DNA from: DG-33 sp964345105
Lineage (GTDB): Archaea > Hadarchaeota > Hadarchaeia > Hadarchaeales > Hadarchaeaceae
DNA: 21,142 nt
Reading direction: 5' to 3'
Assembly (NCBI GenBank): GCA_964345105.1
Contig: CAYFPZ010000016.1
Location: 1 to 21,142 of the forward strand
Shown here: positions 1 through 7,368 of the stretch, piece after piece
How the letters are laid out: the number at the start of each line of letters is the position of its first letter
Position numbering within the stretch: the stretch's first letter is position 1
The notes under the pieces: generated by a model
What the model was told of the DNA's origin: nothing
The model's database searches: none
What the model saw: only the letters and a program-made list of their open reading frames with translations
Translations under genes and position numbers: made by a program

Positions 1-117
1 GAACAAACAGGTGGGGACTTGCTTGGTGAGGAATTCGGTGGTGAGGCCCCGACTGGCGTTTGCCCAATCTGCTCAAAAAGGGCAAAAGCTAATGTGCTGA
101 TTGCCCGAACTTACTAA
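1..117 (+). CDS. 3' end of an unidentified protein with a CPxC motif (partial)
   Basis: The first frame is open from the window edge to a TAA at 115-117, giving the last 38 residues of a protein. The C-terminus reads like real protein: a Gly/Glu-rich stretch, then GVCPICSKRAKANVLIARTY, where the CPIC pair could be half of a zinc or metal site. It converges with the kinase gene on the other strand, and the two 3' ends overlap by 29 bases. I do not recognise the family, and the function cannot be called from 38 residues. The frame could also be open by chance, but the composition argues for coding. Confidence 0.5.
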   Translation, partial: EQTGGDLLGEEFGGEAPTGVCPICSKRAKANVLIARTY

Positions 118-1000
118 AAGTTTCTAGAACCTCTTTCTCGGAGGGGAAACCAGTAGGACCCTTGTATCTTATTTTTAGACCAGCTGCCGCGTTTGCAAAT
201 TTTGCCGATTCGGAAACCCCGTGCGTCTGCAAATACTTAGCCAAAAAAGCAGCCCCAAAAACATCACCTGCGCCTGTTAAGTCTTTCGCATCGACTTTTA
301 TGGCGCCGACCTCTTCGAACCCTTCATCCGAAAGCACAGCATAGCCCTTTTCAGCTTTTGTCAGGATGGCGATTTTCGGCCCCATCTTGCGTAGCTCTTT
401 CAAAACTTCTTTGACCTCGCCTCGCAACGCTTTGGCTTCCTCTTTTCCTATTTTTATCACATCGACGTGTTTCAAAAAGTCTGCCAAGTCATCTCGAGGT
501 TCAATTTCCACTCTTCCCTCTTCGCTAATCCGTCTGAAAATCCCTTGAGGGTCGAGCATGACTAAATTCATTTCGCGTTTGAGCGCCTTGAGTAATTCAG
601 GCGTTATCTCGCCAGCTATTGGTGAAACGTAAAAACTGTGAGCATTATTATATTCAGTAGGAATATCATCTGGTAAAATCTTCGGTGCGACATGTTTGCA
701 AACTTGTGTACGATTGCCTGCTTCATCGTAAGTGTTTTCAAATGTGGTCGTGTATTCTCCACCAACTAAAATGCCTTCAGTGCCGAGACCAAACTTGCGG
801 TATATCGGTGGAAACTTTTCCAAAAAATCAACTCCAACCTTTGAAACAGTCCCAACGCTTTTTTTCAGTGCGACGAACGCTAGTCCAGCATAAGTAGGGG
901 CACCGCCGAGTGCGTTCTCTATTACCCCCCATGGTAGCACGTTGACATCGATTGCAACGTGCCCAACCACGACTACATCAAATTCAAGATGTCTCATCAT
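89..1000 (-). CDS. PfkB/ribokinase-family carbohydrate kinase, possible myo-inositol kinase
   Basis: A 303-residue kinase of the ribokinase (PfkB) fold, which phosphorylates a sugar, polyol or nucleoside with ATP. Visible signatures are the N-terminal GG pair in ALGGAPTYAG (residues about 31-40), which contacts substrate, and the C-terminal DLTGAGD motif (240-246) with catalytic Asp246 and the GAG anion hole. Length is normal. The ATG at 1000 overlaps the stop of the inositol-1-phosphate synthase gene (ATGA). A second ATG at 997 is better spaced from the GGGAG upstream. Known family members in Thermococcales phosphorylate myo-inositol to the same product that the upstream synthase makes, so an inositol salvage kinase is a reasonable inference. 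Substrate cannot be read from sequence; a nucleoside or sugar kinase is the alternative. Confidence 0.85.
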   Translation of the reverse strand: MMRHLEFDVVVVGHVAIDVNVLPWGVIENALGGAPTYAGLAFVALKKSVGTVSKVGVDFLEKFPPIYRKFGLGTEGILVGGEYTTTFENTYDEAGNRTQVCKHVAPKILPDDIPTEYNNAHSFYVSPIAGEITPELLKALKREMNLVMLDPQGIFRRISEEGRVEIEPRDDLADFLKHVDVIKIGKEEAKALRGEVKEVLKELRKMGPKIAILTKAEKGYAVLSDEGFEEVGAIKVDAKDLTGAGDVFGAAFLAKYLQTHGVSESAKFANAAAGLKIRYKGPTGFPSEKEVLETFSKFGQSAH

Positions 1001-2070
1001 CTCTCCCTTTTGCCAGCGATGAAATCTTCAACCGCTTTTTTCGCCTCAGTATCTGCCATTTGCAATGGTGGATGTTTAAAAAAGTAAGCTGAAGCACCGA
1101 TAAGCGGCCCGCCTATTCCACGATCAAGCGCAAGCTTCACTGCACGAATGGCGTCAATAACAACACCGGCGCTGTTCGGGGAGTCCTCGACAGAGAGCTT
1201 CACGTCTATGGCGAGTGGCACATTCCCAAACTTTCGTCCTCGCATGTGAATGTAGCACACTTTGTTGTCTTTGAGGAATGGAACATAATCGCTGGGACCA
1301 ATCCTAAGCGGCACTTCGTAGGGCACTTGACTCGAAACAGCCTCTGTCTTGCTCACGCGCTTCGAACTCAGGCGCTCCTCTTCAAGCATGTTCAAAAAAT
1401 CGCAATTTCCGCCGATGTTCAGCTGGTAACTCTCTTCCAGCTTAACCCCGCGGTCGATTAGTAGTCTCGCGAGCATACGGTGTAGAATTGTCGCTCCAAC
1501 TTGAGACTTGATATCGTCGCCTGCGCAAGGCACCTTAGCGTCTTCAAACCTTTTGCCCCACTCTTTACTCGAGACTAGAAACTCGGGAATGCAATTTATG
1601 TATCCAACCTTCGTATCAATCGCCTGTTGAGCGTAATAACGCGAAGCCTCGTAGCTACCCACTGGCAGGTAGCTGATTAGAATATCAGCACCCGCGTCCT
1701 CCAGTATCTTTGCGACTTCGACAGGCTTCTGTGTTGGGTCTACTGGGACCACAGGCTTCAGATATCTGCCGAGGCCATCTAGCACCGGCCCTTTTGTGAC
1801 CTCAACCCCCAGCTCCGGGACACCGCTGAACTTGATTGTGCAGTTGGGGGGTGTAAAGATAGCCTCTGCCAAGTCCTTACCCACCTTATTTGCGTCGACA
1901 TCAAAGGCCGCTACGAACTCGATGTCTCGAATGTGGTAGCCACCGAAGTTCACATGCATCAGACCCGAAACGAACTGATCCTCGCGCGCATTCTTGTAGT
2001 ACTCAACACCCTGCACTAAGGACGACGCGCAGTTGCCCACCCCCACGATTGCCACTTTTATTTTGGACAT
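997..2070 (-). CDS. ino1: myo-inositol-1-phosphate synthase
   Basis: Converts glucose 6-phosphate to L-myo-inositol 1-phosphate using NAD+; in archaea the product feeds inositol phospholipids and, in some hyperthermophiles, the solute di-myo-inositol phosphate. The N-terminal Rossmann motif GVGNCASS is followed by the family blocks NIGGNCDFLNM and DSPNSAGVVIDAIRAVKLAL. About 357 residues is the usual prokaryotic length. I chose the ATG at 2070 because the GGGGTGAT just upstream is spaced for it; ATG 2073 and GTG 2079 are alternatives that add one or three residues. The stop overlaps the start of the PfkB kinase gene by four bases, which suggests translational coupling. A CDP-alcohol phosphatidyltransferase that could use the product lies 0.8 kb away. 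Confidence 0.95.
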   Translation of the reverse strand: MSKIKVAIVGVGNCASSLVQGVEYYKNAREDQFVSGLMHVNFGGYHIRDIEFVAAFDVDANKVGKDLAEAIFTPPNCTIKFSGVPELGVEVTKGPVLDGLGRYLKPVVPVDPTQKPVEVAKILEDAGADILISYLPVGSYEASRYYAQQAIDTKVGYINCIPEFLVSSKEWGKRFEDAKVPCAGDDIKSQVGATILHRMLARLLIDRGVKLEESYQLNIGGNCDFLNMLEEERLSSKRVSKTEAVSSQVPYEVPLRIGPSDYVPFLKDNKVCYIHMRGRKFGNVPLAIDVKLSVEDSPNSAGVVIDAIRAVKLALDRGIGGPLIGASAYFFKHPPLQMADTEAKKAVEDFIAGKRER

Positions 2071-2103
2071 CATAATCACCCCGTAGTTTAGTCACCCAGA
2101 GAT

Positions 2104-2481
2104 TTAGAGAATTTCTTTTAGCATGAGAAGATAAAACTTTCCGTCCATCTCGCATGCGAAACCTACATCGTTTTTATTGCTCCAATACTCAAGCAAGTTT
2201 TTCAGCTGCGAATTCCGAATAAGGTAATTGTGACCTGCCTTAACGTCTATGAAAAGTTTTTTCCCGTCTCTTCCAGCTTGTATATCAATCGCCTTCTTCA
2301 CGCCCGGTTCAACTTTCCAACCGTGAAAAGCGAGCAGTTCCGCCAATTTTGCAGCCGCCCGCTCCCACTTGCGGGTTTTCGTTTCTCCCAACATGCGAAG
2401 ACAGGAAGGGCATCTCTTGCTTTCTCCTCTAGGTCTCCACTCATACCCACAACTTTGACATCGTATTGTTGTTACAACCAT
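2104..2481 (-). CDS. zinc-ribbon plus PD-(D/E)XK nuclease-like protein
   Basis: A 125-residue protein that I cannot assign to a named family. Residues 8-27 form a zinc ribbon (C8-x2-C11, C24-x2-C27). The rest looks like a small restriction-endonuclease-fold domain: a helix starting at Trp39-Glu40, then Asp66 in KKAIDIQAG, a strand, and FIDVKAG with Asp79-x-Lys81. That spacing resembles archaeal Holliday-junction resolvase and Mrr-like nucleases, but the protein is short. It lies upstream of the inositol synthase on the same strand, 33 bases away, and diverges from a PadR regulator. The zinc ribbon may bind nucleic acid. The nuclease call is inferred from motif spacing only. Confidence 0.6.
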   Translation of the reverse strand: MVVTTIRCQSCGYEWRPRGESKRCPSCLRMLGETKTRKWERAAAKLAELLAFHGWKVEPGVKKAIDIQAGRDGKKLFIDVKAGHNYLIRNSQLKNLLEYWSNKNDVGFACEMDGKFYLLMLKEIL

Positions 2482-2513
2482 ATTTCAACCTAGGAAATAT
2501 CTCAGGGAATTTA

Positions 2514-2522
2514 CTATTTAAG
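2514..2522. promoter_or_regulatory. shared divergent TATA element
   Basis: The near-palindromic CTATTTAAG lies between the two divergent starts. Read leftward (CTTAAATAG) it would place transcription start about 12 bases before the ATG at 2481. Read rightward it would place it near 2544, before the PadR ATG at 2568. Position and sequence suit an archaeal TBP site. Confidence 0.45.
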
Positions 2523-2567
2523 CTTTCCGACTGAAACAAAGTGGGGTTTTCCTTGGCTATAGCAAGA

Positions 2568-2867
2568 ATGAAGAAGAAGACAACCACTGAAATGGTCTGG
2601 CCCTACTTCCTGAAGTTGCTGAAAGAGCGCCCGATGTATGGGTACGAACTGCGACAGGAGACGCAGAAGCGATTCGGGTGGAAACCACCTACCGTCACCT
2701 CCTACCTCGTGCTCTACCGTCTCCAGCGCAAGGGCTATGTGGTGAAGGAGTGGCGCGAGCAGCGAGGGAAGCCCGCACGCAAATACTACAGAATAACAAA
2801 GAAAGGCGAGAAGTTGCTTGAGGAAGGCAAAAAATACTTGAAGGAACTTTACTCGAAACTTTCCTGA
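2568..2867 (+). CDS. PadR-family winged-helix transcriptional regulator
   Basis: A 99-residue DNA-binding protein with the PadR core: a first helix with WPYFLKLLKERPMYGYEL, a recognition-helix region around PPTVTSYLVLYRLQRKGYV, and a wing with KPARKYYRITKKGEKLLEE. PadR proteins are usually dimeric repressors that respond to small ligands or stress. There is no long C-terminal dimerisation domain, so this is the short type. I prefer ATG 2568, which leaves a leader after the predicted TATA box. In-frame GTG 2541 and TTG 2553 would add nine or five residues. It diverges from the zinc-ribbon nuclease-like gene and may control that promoter, itself, or both; the target is not visible in sequence. 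Confidence 0.85.
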   Translation: MKKKTTTEMVWPYFLKLLKERPMYGYELRQETQKRFGWKPPTVTSYLVLYRLQRKGYVVKEWREQRGKPARKYYRITKKGEKLLEEGKKYLKELYSKLS

Positions 2868-2872
2868 AGATG

Positions 2873-3463
2873 CTAAGATAATCGAAGTTTTGTAGCAAAC
2901 AACCTCTGAGCCACGGTGAGGTGGGTCAGAATCACTATTAGAACCACTGCGTATTGTGTATATCCAATCAATGCTCCGATGGCTAGGATGATGATCCGCT
3001 CCCCCCGCTCAGCTATCCCCACATCGAGCTTGCCCGAGCCAGCTGACTCTGCCCTAGCGCGAGTGTAGCTGACCATTAAGCTTCCAAAGATGGCTAGAAT
3101 TCCCCACATCCAACCAGGCAGAAAACCCACTTCAGCAAGCAGGCCGTTGATGAACGCGTAAATAATGCCCACAAAAATCAAGAAATCTACATACCGATCG
3201 ACTACTGAGTCGAGCACTCCCCCGAACGCTGTCTCTCTACCAATCACCCTAGCAACCGCCCCATCGATGAGGTCAAAAAACCCACAAATGAGGAGGACAA
3301 ATCCGGCCCAAAGTTGTAGTCCGTAAGCAAAAAGGAAGGCCGCAACAGCACCCACTGCTAACCCGATTAAAGTAAAGACGTTCGGAGTGAGGCCCGTCCG
3401 TGCAAAGGCTTTAGCTGTAGGCTCAATCAAATGATTTACCCGATCTCTAATTCGACTCAGCAA
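2873..3463 (-). CDS. CDP-alcohol phosphatidyltransferase, probable archaetidylinositol phosphate synthase
   Basis: An integral membrane enzyme that transfers a lipid phosphatidyl-type group from CDP-archaeol to an alcohol acceptor. The catalytic signature D-x2-D-G-x2-A-R-x8-G-x3-D-x3-D is complete, running from DLIDGAVAR to GGVLDSVVD, and is surrounded by several hydrophobic helices. The N-terminus IEPTAKAFARTGLTPN resembles the opening of archaeal inositol-type members. The frame stays open to 3655, but the extra residues overlap the opposite gene. I chose TTG 3463 because GGAGG lies seven bases upstream, giving 196 residues, the normal size; GTG 3469 is an alternative. With inositol-1-phosphate synthase close by, L-myo-inositol 1-phosphate is the likely acceptor. 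A glycerol- or serine-type acceptor cannot be excluded. Confidence 0.85.
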   Translation of the reverse strand: MLSRIRDRVNHLIEPTAKAFARTGLTPNVFTLIGLAVGAVAAFLFAYGLQLWAGFVLLICGFFDLIDGAVARVIGRETAFGGVLDSVVDRYVDFLIFVGIIYAFINGLLAEVGFLPGWMWGILAIFGSLMVSYTRARAESAGSGKLDVGIAERGERIIILAIGALIGYTQYAVVLIVILTHLTVAQRLFATKLRLS

Positions 3464-3521
3464 AGCCACGCCTCCAGCACAAAGGATTTTTGTCCACTCG
3501 CATAAGTGTTTTTGGGAACGC

Positions 3522-4355
3522 ATGATATATCTTGGTCCCGCAGGCATCCCGACAGTGAGCAAGGCGAGGACGACGATAGGAGGCATAAAATGCGTGGCCG
3601 AGCTTAAACTTACCGCTTTCGAGGTTGAATTCGTTAGGCATGTGGGGATGAGCAACGAGATGGCGAAGGAAGCGGGAAGGGCCGCGAAGGCGTTAGGTGT
3701 GCGTTTATCGGTGCACTGCCCCTATTATATTAACCTCTGCTCACAAGAACCCAGAAAGCTCGAGGCTTCAAAGAGACGCATTCTCGATTCGACGGAGCGG
3801 GCCTTCCACATGGGGGCTGATGTTGTGGTGTTCCACCCAGGCTTCTACGGTCCCTTATCGCATGACTCAGCATTCAAGGCTGTGGAAGATGCTTGCCGAA
3901 ATATGCTCGATCGAATGCGCGTAAATGGGATAAAGGGAGTTCGGCTCGGATTGGAGACCACAGGCAAAGTCAGTCAGTTCGGCAGGCTTGATGAAATCGT
4001 CAAGCTTTGTAAGAAGCTGAAGGGTTGCACGCCAGTAGTCGACTTCTCGCACATTTATGCGCGCCAAGCTGGCAGAATAAACTACGATTGGATATTCGAA
4101 AATCTGAAGCCACTGAAGTTGAAACATCTACACGCGCACTTCACAAGTATGGAATGGACGCCTGCCAAGGCGCCGTGGGAAGGCAACGAGCGACGCCACC
4201 TCGAGCTCAAGGTAAACAAGCCACCCTTCGAGCCGCTCGCGCGCGGGATACTCAAAAGAAAAGTCAACATCACTTTAATTTCTGAGTCGCCGATTTTAGA
4301 ACAGGACTCGCTCGAGATGAAGCGGGTCTTCGAAAAGTTAGGATACGAATTTTAA
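3522..4355 (+). CDS. endonuclease IV-like TIM-barrel protein (AP endonuclease 2 family)
   Basis: A 277-residue xylose-isomerase-like TIM barrel related to endonuclease IV, which cuts DNA at abasic sites using a trinuclear zinc centre. Candidate metal ligands appear in family order: H65 (SVHCPYY), H105 (FHPGFYG), E145 (LETTGK), D174 and H177 (VVDFSHIYA), H204 or H206 (HLHAHF), H226 (NERRH) and E255 (ISESP). At the position of the usual Asp-x-His the protein has ERRH, a small deviation. Length matches the family. The gene starts 58 bases from the divergent phosphatidyltransferase. A DNA-repair role is most likely, but related barrels include sugar isomerases, so the activity is inferred. Confidence 0.8.
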   Translation: MIYLGPAGIPTVSKARTTIGGIKCVAELKLTAFEVEFVRHVGMSNEMAKEAGRAAKALGVRLSVHCPYYINLCSQEPRKLEASKRRILDSTERAFHMGADVVVFHPGFYGPLSHDSAFKAVEDACRNMLDRMRVNGIKGVRLGLETTGKVSQFGRLDEIVKLCKKLKGCTPVVDFSHIYARQAGRINYDWIFENLKPLKLKHLHAHFTSMEWTPAKAPWEGNERRHLELKVNKPPFEPLARGILKRKVNITLISESPILEQDSLEMKRVFEKLGYEF

Positions 4356-4462
4356 TCTGTTAGCGAGTTCCCCAACTTCTCATCTATCTCCTCCGTGATT
4401 TCTCGAGTTCGCAGTCCCAGTGTCTGGCCCCGACGATGGTAAAGGTCTTGGATGTCTTTCAA
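4352..4462 (-). CDS. possible small protein, tail-to-tail with the endonuclease IV-like gene
   Basis: The minus strand of the 167-base gap carries an open frame of 36 codons from TTG 4462, or 47 from TTG 4495, ending at a TAA that interlocks with the stop of the opposite gene (shared TTAA). The predicted protein contains LYHRRGQTLGLRTREITEE and ends EKLGNSLTD, a charged, helix-forming composition unlike random intergenic DNA. There is no clear Shine-Dalgarno sequence ahead of either start. It may be a small gene or the surviving end of a decayed one. No family was recognised. Confidence 0.3.
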   Translation of the reverse strand: MKDIQDLYHRRGQTLGLRTREITEEIDEKLGNSLTD

Positions 4463-4522
4463 TAATAGGAGATAACTCGGATATTTATTATTCAAAGCAC
4501 GTTATTTTGTAGGGTGATGTAG

Positions 4523-5074
4523 TTGGGAAGAATTGTCAGGAGTGATTATTACTTCGAGAAACCCGGGCCAGATAATACCAAAGATGTCGTGGAGGCTTTA
4601 TCGAAAAGGCTAGAGGAAACAGGAATAAAAACTGTAGTGGTCGCCAGTGATTCGGGTAAGACGGCATTGGAGCTTGGCAAGAAGATCGATGGCAAGGCCA
4701 AACTCGTCGTTATTTCAATGGAAACTGTGGCGAATGACATCCGAGCCGCTCTCGAAAAAATGGGCACTATCATCTACGAAAATTGCATTCCAGCCTTTCG
4801 AGCAAAAAATCTGGGCCACATGAAAAACACCTATTATACATTGGGGCAGGGTTTCAAGGTCGCCGTAGAAGTTGTGGTTATGGCCGCATCCAAGGGCGCT
4901 GTAAAATCTGGCGAGAATGTGATCGGGGTGGGTGGAACTGGCGAAGGAGCTGACACAGCACTAATCGTGAAGGCCGCACTTCCCGATGATATCTTGGGAA
5001 AAGAGATCAAGAAACGATTAGAAATACGTGAAGTTATCGCAATGCCCCTTGTCAAAAAATGGTGGGAATACTAA
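4523..5074 (+). CDS. pyruvate kinase C-terminal (alpha/beta) domain-like protein
   Basis: A 183-residue stand-alone version of the pyruvate kinase C-terminal alpha/beta domain, with no catalytic barrel. The pattern DVVEALSKRLEETGIKTVVVASDSGKTALEL at the N-terminal third is the hallmark nucleotide-like Rossmann segment; a glycine-rich loop, VIGVGGTGEGADTALIV, follows near residue 135. Proteins of this type are common and uncharacterised in archaea and some bacteria. In pyruvate kinase the domain binds allosteric effectors, so a regulatory or ligand-binding role is possible here. The start is TTG, supported by GGTGATG upstream; an AT-rich stretch at about 4480-4490 is a candidate TATA box. No partner genes point to a pathway. 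Confidence 0.75.
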   Translation: MGRIVRSDYYFEKPGPDNTKDVVEALSKRLEETGIKTVVVASDSGKTALELGKKIDGKAKLVVISMETVANDIRAALEKMGTIIYENCIPAFRAKNLGHMKNTYYTLGQGFKVAVEVVVMAASKGAVKSGENVIGVGGTGEGADTALIVKAALPDDILGKEIKKRLEIREVIAMPLVKKWWEY

Positions 5075-5240
5075 CTCGAGAAAAGGAAAAAATAAAGAAA
5101 CCAGAAAAATCAATTGTCTGGAAAATCAATTTTTGGCGGCGTTTATTATTAATACAGTTCGGGCGGAATATAATTGTAAGGCTGATTCGTGGCGTTTACA
5201 TGCATGCATACTGCGCGAATGGTTGGAGGGGACGAAACCA

Positions 5241-5423
5241 ATGATCCGAGTGGATTGGGGGACGTGTGTCGTTTGCGGGCGGGTTGGATGGATATATTCA
5301 GTTAGCGGGCTGACAACTCGGGCCCGCTGCTTCCAGTGCTGGCGGGACGCCGTAAACGCGGGGCTGATTTCGGAAAAGATATACAAAAAAATTAGGGAGC
5401 GATCGAAAGAGAGCAAAGGGTGA
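5241..5423 (+). CDS. 60-residue zinc-finger protein
   Basis: A small protein with one treble-clef or zinc-ribbon-like site: C9-x2-C12 and C30-x2-C33, within CVVCG and CFQCW. A basic helical tail follows (KIYKKIRERSKESKG), which could contact nucleic acid. The frame is open further upstream to 5028, but the ATG at 5241 has a strong GGAGGGG ten bases ahead, so the longer frame is rejected. The next gene begins 12 bases downstream and also carries a zinc ribbon, suggesting joint transcription. The function is unknown. Confidence 0.65.
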   Translation: MIRVDWGTCVVCGRVGWIYSVSGLTTRARCFQCWRDAVNAGLISEKIYKKIRERSKESKG

Positions 5424-5435
5424 AAAAAAGTTATT

Positions 5436-6017
5436 GTGAATGATTACATGGGAATCCCAGACATCTTAAACCAACTTTATAACACGCTTCTCCCCTTCGC
5501 CGGTTTAATCTTTGTCTTGGGCCCCATATGTTTCGTATTTCGAAAAATTGGTGTTTTCATTGGTTTAGGGGTAGGTTGTATAGTGAATTTGATCCTGTGG
5601 GATACATTAGATAAAGTTCCATTTCTTAGCGGTCTGGCGGAAAACCCCACAATTTTTCTCGTTATAGCGATAGTAATTCTTGCTATTTTTGGCGGGATAG
5701 GCTTGACTGCAATAGCAGTACTTGCCTTTCTGTTTTCGAGTATTGGAGGTTTATTGCTGAGCGTTTATCTATTCGGCTTTAGCACTTGGACTGTAATTGG
5801 AGGATTTGTTGGTGGCTTGATTTGGCTATATGTAATTAGTATATTTATCAAAAAAATTGCTGAAAAAGTAAAATGGATAGGTGAGAAAAAAATAAGAGTT
5901 GAATATCGCCCCGAAAGGCGTAAAATCGAATATTGTCCTGAGTGCGGGGCGGAAGTAGAAGCAAAAAATAAGTTTTGCGGTTCTTGCGGAGCGGACTTGA
6001 AACATGATCAAGGATGA
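5436..6017 (+). CDS. multi-pass membrane protein with C-terminal zinc ribbon
   Basis: A 193-residue membrane protein with four or five hydrophobic helices between residues about 18 and 138, rich in Gly, Ile and Val. A basic linker (KKIRVEYRPERRKIE) leads to a C-terminal zinc ribbon with C167-x2-C170 and C181-x2-C184 (YCPECG, FCGSCG), presumably on the cytoplasmic side. Many archaeal proteins of unknown function carry this tail. GTG 5436 is used here; ATG 5448 is an alternative start four codons in. It follows the 60-residue zinc-finger gene closely. Function is unknown; a channel or scaffold is only a guess. Confidence 0.7.
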   Translation: MNDYMGIPDILNQLYNTLLPFAGLIFVLGPICFVFRKIGVFIGLGVGCIVNLILWDTLDKVPFLSGLAENPTIFLVIAIVILAIFGGIGLTAIAVLAFLFSSIGGLLLSVYLFGFSTWTVIGGFVGGLIWLYVISIFIKKIAEKVKWIGEKKIRVEYRPERRKIEYCPECGAEVEAKNKFCGSCGADLKHDQG

Positions 6018-6087
6018 ATCAAAAAAGTTGTTAAGAAAAAGAGGGCATTATCTTTACACAACTATTTTAGGGGTAGATTTATTCCGA

Positions 6088-7368
6088 TTAGGACTTACTC
6101 GTTGATTTCAACCTAGCAATTAGTTTCTTTCGCGATACTTGCACTTGATCGCCAGTATGCATGTCCCGAAGGGTGACCTTGCCGGCTGCCAAGTCTTTAG
6201 CACCGACTATGATCGAATGTTTGGCGCCGCAAGCGTTAGCATACGCTATGGCCTTGGACAAACGTCGCCTCATCAGGTCGACGTCGACAAGCAATCCAGC
6301 TCTGCGCAGCTCCCCAACTATTTTCAGGCATTCGCTGATCATCCCCTCGCTCGCAGGGAGAACCACGCAATCCAATCGCTCGCGCGGAACTATCATCCCT
6401 CGCTTTAAAAGGGTCTGAGCAATGCGGTCGATGCCGAAACCGACGCCGACAGCTGGGCAGGATTCGCCCCCCAGAAGCCCGATGAGTTCGTCGTAACGGC
6501 CACCCCCTGCAACTTGAACTCCATTAACGTATAGCTCGAAAACGAAGTCTGTGTAATACTCAAGTCCACGGGCGATTCCAAAGTCTATTGTAAATTTCTT
6601 GACTCCAAACGAGCGAACGTGCTCGAGGATTTCATGTAGGTTCTTCAGTGCTATTTTGGCTTTGGGTAAACTCGCAACAAGTTTCTCCGCCTGTTTCAAC
6701 ACTTTCGTGCTACCGCGTAATGCAATCAAGGATCGAAGCAGCTCTTCATTCTTAGCCTTTACGTGCATGCGGCTAAGCTCCTCCTGAAGCCTTACTTCGT
6801 CGTGGCGATCAATTGCTCTCATGATGGAGTCTTGGGCATCACCCCTCACCCCCGCTTGGGCAAGCACCTCTCGGAGCAAGCGGATGTGACCGATGCGGAG
6901 CTCATAACCCGACAATCCAAGTTCCTGCATGATATCGTCAGAGAGTGCGACTATTTCGGCATCCGCTTCAGGTTGGGGAGAACCAATAATCTCTACTCCT
7001 GATTGTAAGAATTGCCTCCACCTCTGCGCCTGAGGCTCCTCGTACCGGAAGCAGTCTCCAAAATAACATAGTTTCACGGGTTTGGGCGCCGATTTGAGGT
7101 GGGTAAGATAAAGTCTGATGGCGGGCACGGTTAACTCCGGGCGGAGGGCAAGTGCACGGCCCGATTTGTCCTTAAACGAGTAAAGTTGTTTCACCACCAC
7201 TTCGCCGCTTTTCTTTTCAAACAGCTCAAGGTACTCAAAAGTAGGAGTTTCGATTTCTTCGTAGCCATAGCGCTTAAACGTGTTGTTCATCACGTGGGTG
7301 ACGTGACGAATACTTGTCAATTCTTTACCCAGCAAATCGCGCGTTCCTTTCGGTTTTTGCATGGGCAT
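6088..7368 (-). CDS. hisS: histidyl-tRNA synthetase
   Basis: Charges tRNA-His with histidine. This is a class II synthetase of 426 residues. The N-terminus carries KPKGTRDLLG, motif 2 is FGDCFRYEEPQAQRWRQF, the histidine-specific blocks are ARGLEYYTDFVFELY and GGGRYDEL, and motif 3 is AVGVGFGIDRI. A C-terminal anticodon-binding domain follows (DCVVLPASE to the end). The ATG at 7368 overlaps the stop of the upstream oligosaccharyltransferase gene by one base (TGATG); GTG 7371 is an alternative. No Shine-Dalgarno is visible, so translation may depend on coupling to the gene in front. The size argues against the short HisZ paralogue. Confidence 0.96.
   Translation of the reverse strand: MPMQKPKGTRDLLGKELTSIRHVTHVMNNTFKRYGYEEIETPTFEYLELFEKKSGEVVVKQLYSFKDKSGRALALRPELTVPAIRLYLTHLKSAPKPVKLCYFGDCFRYEEPQAQRWRQFLQSGVEIIGSPQPEADAEIVALSDDIMQELGLSGYELRIGHIRLLREVLAQAGVRGDAQDSIMRAIDRHDEVRLQEELSRMHVKAKNEELLRSLIALRGSTKVLKQAEKLVASLPKAKIALKNLHEILEHVRSFGVKKFTIDFGIARGLEYYTDFVFELYVNGVQVAGGGRYDELIGLLGGESCPAVGVGFGIDRIAQTLLKRGMIVPRERLDCVVLPASEGMISECLKIVGELRRAGLLVDVDLMRRRLSKAIAYANACGAKHSIIVGAKDLAAGKVTLRDMHTGDQVQVSRKKLIARLKSTSKS

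Noticed and set aside
3464..3655. N-terminal extension of the phosphatidyltransferase
   Set aside because: It overlaps the opposite gene and its promoter, while GGAGG and a normal family N-terminus support the start at 3463.
5097..5132. Short hairpin and AAAATCAATT repeats before the zinc-finger gene
   Set aside because: The CCAGA/TCTGG stem is only five pairs with a long loop in AT-rich DNA; not enough to call a terminator or riboswitch.
5028..5240. Long upstream extension of the 60-residue zinc-finger frame
   Set aside because: It overlaps the preceding gene's end and lacks motif content; a strong ribosome site supports ATG 5241.
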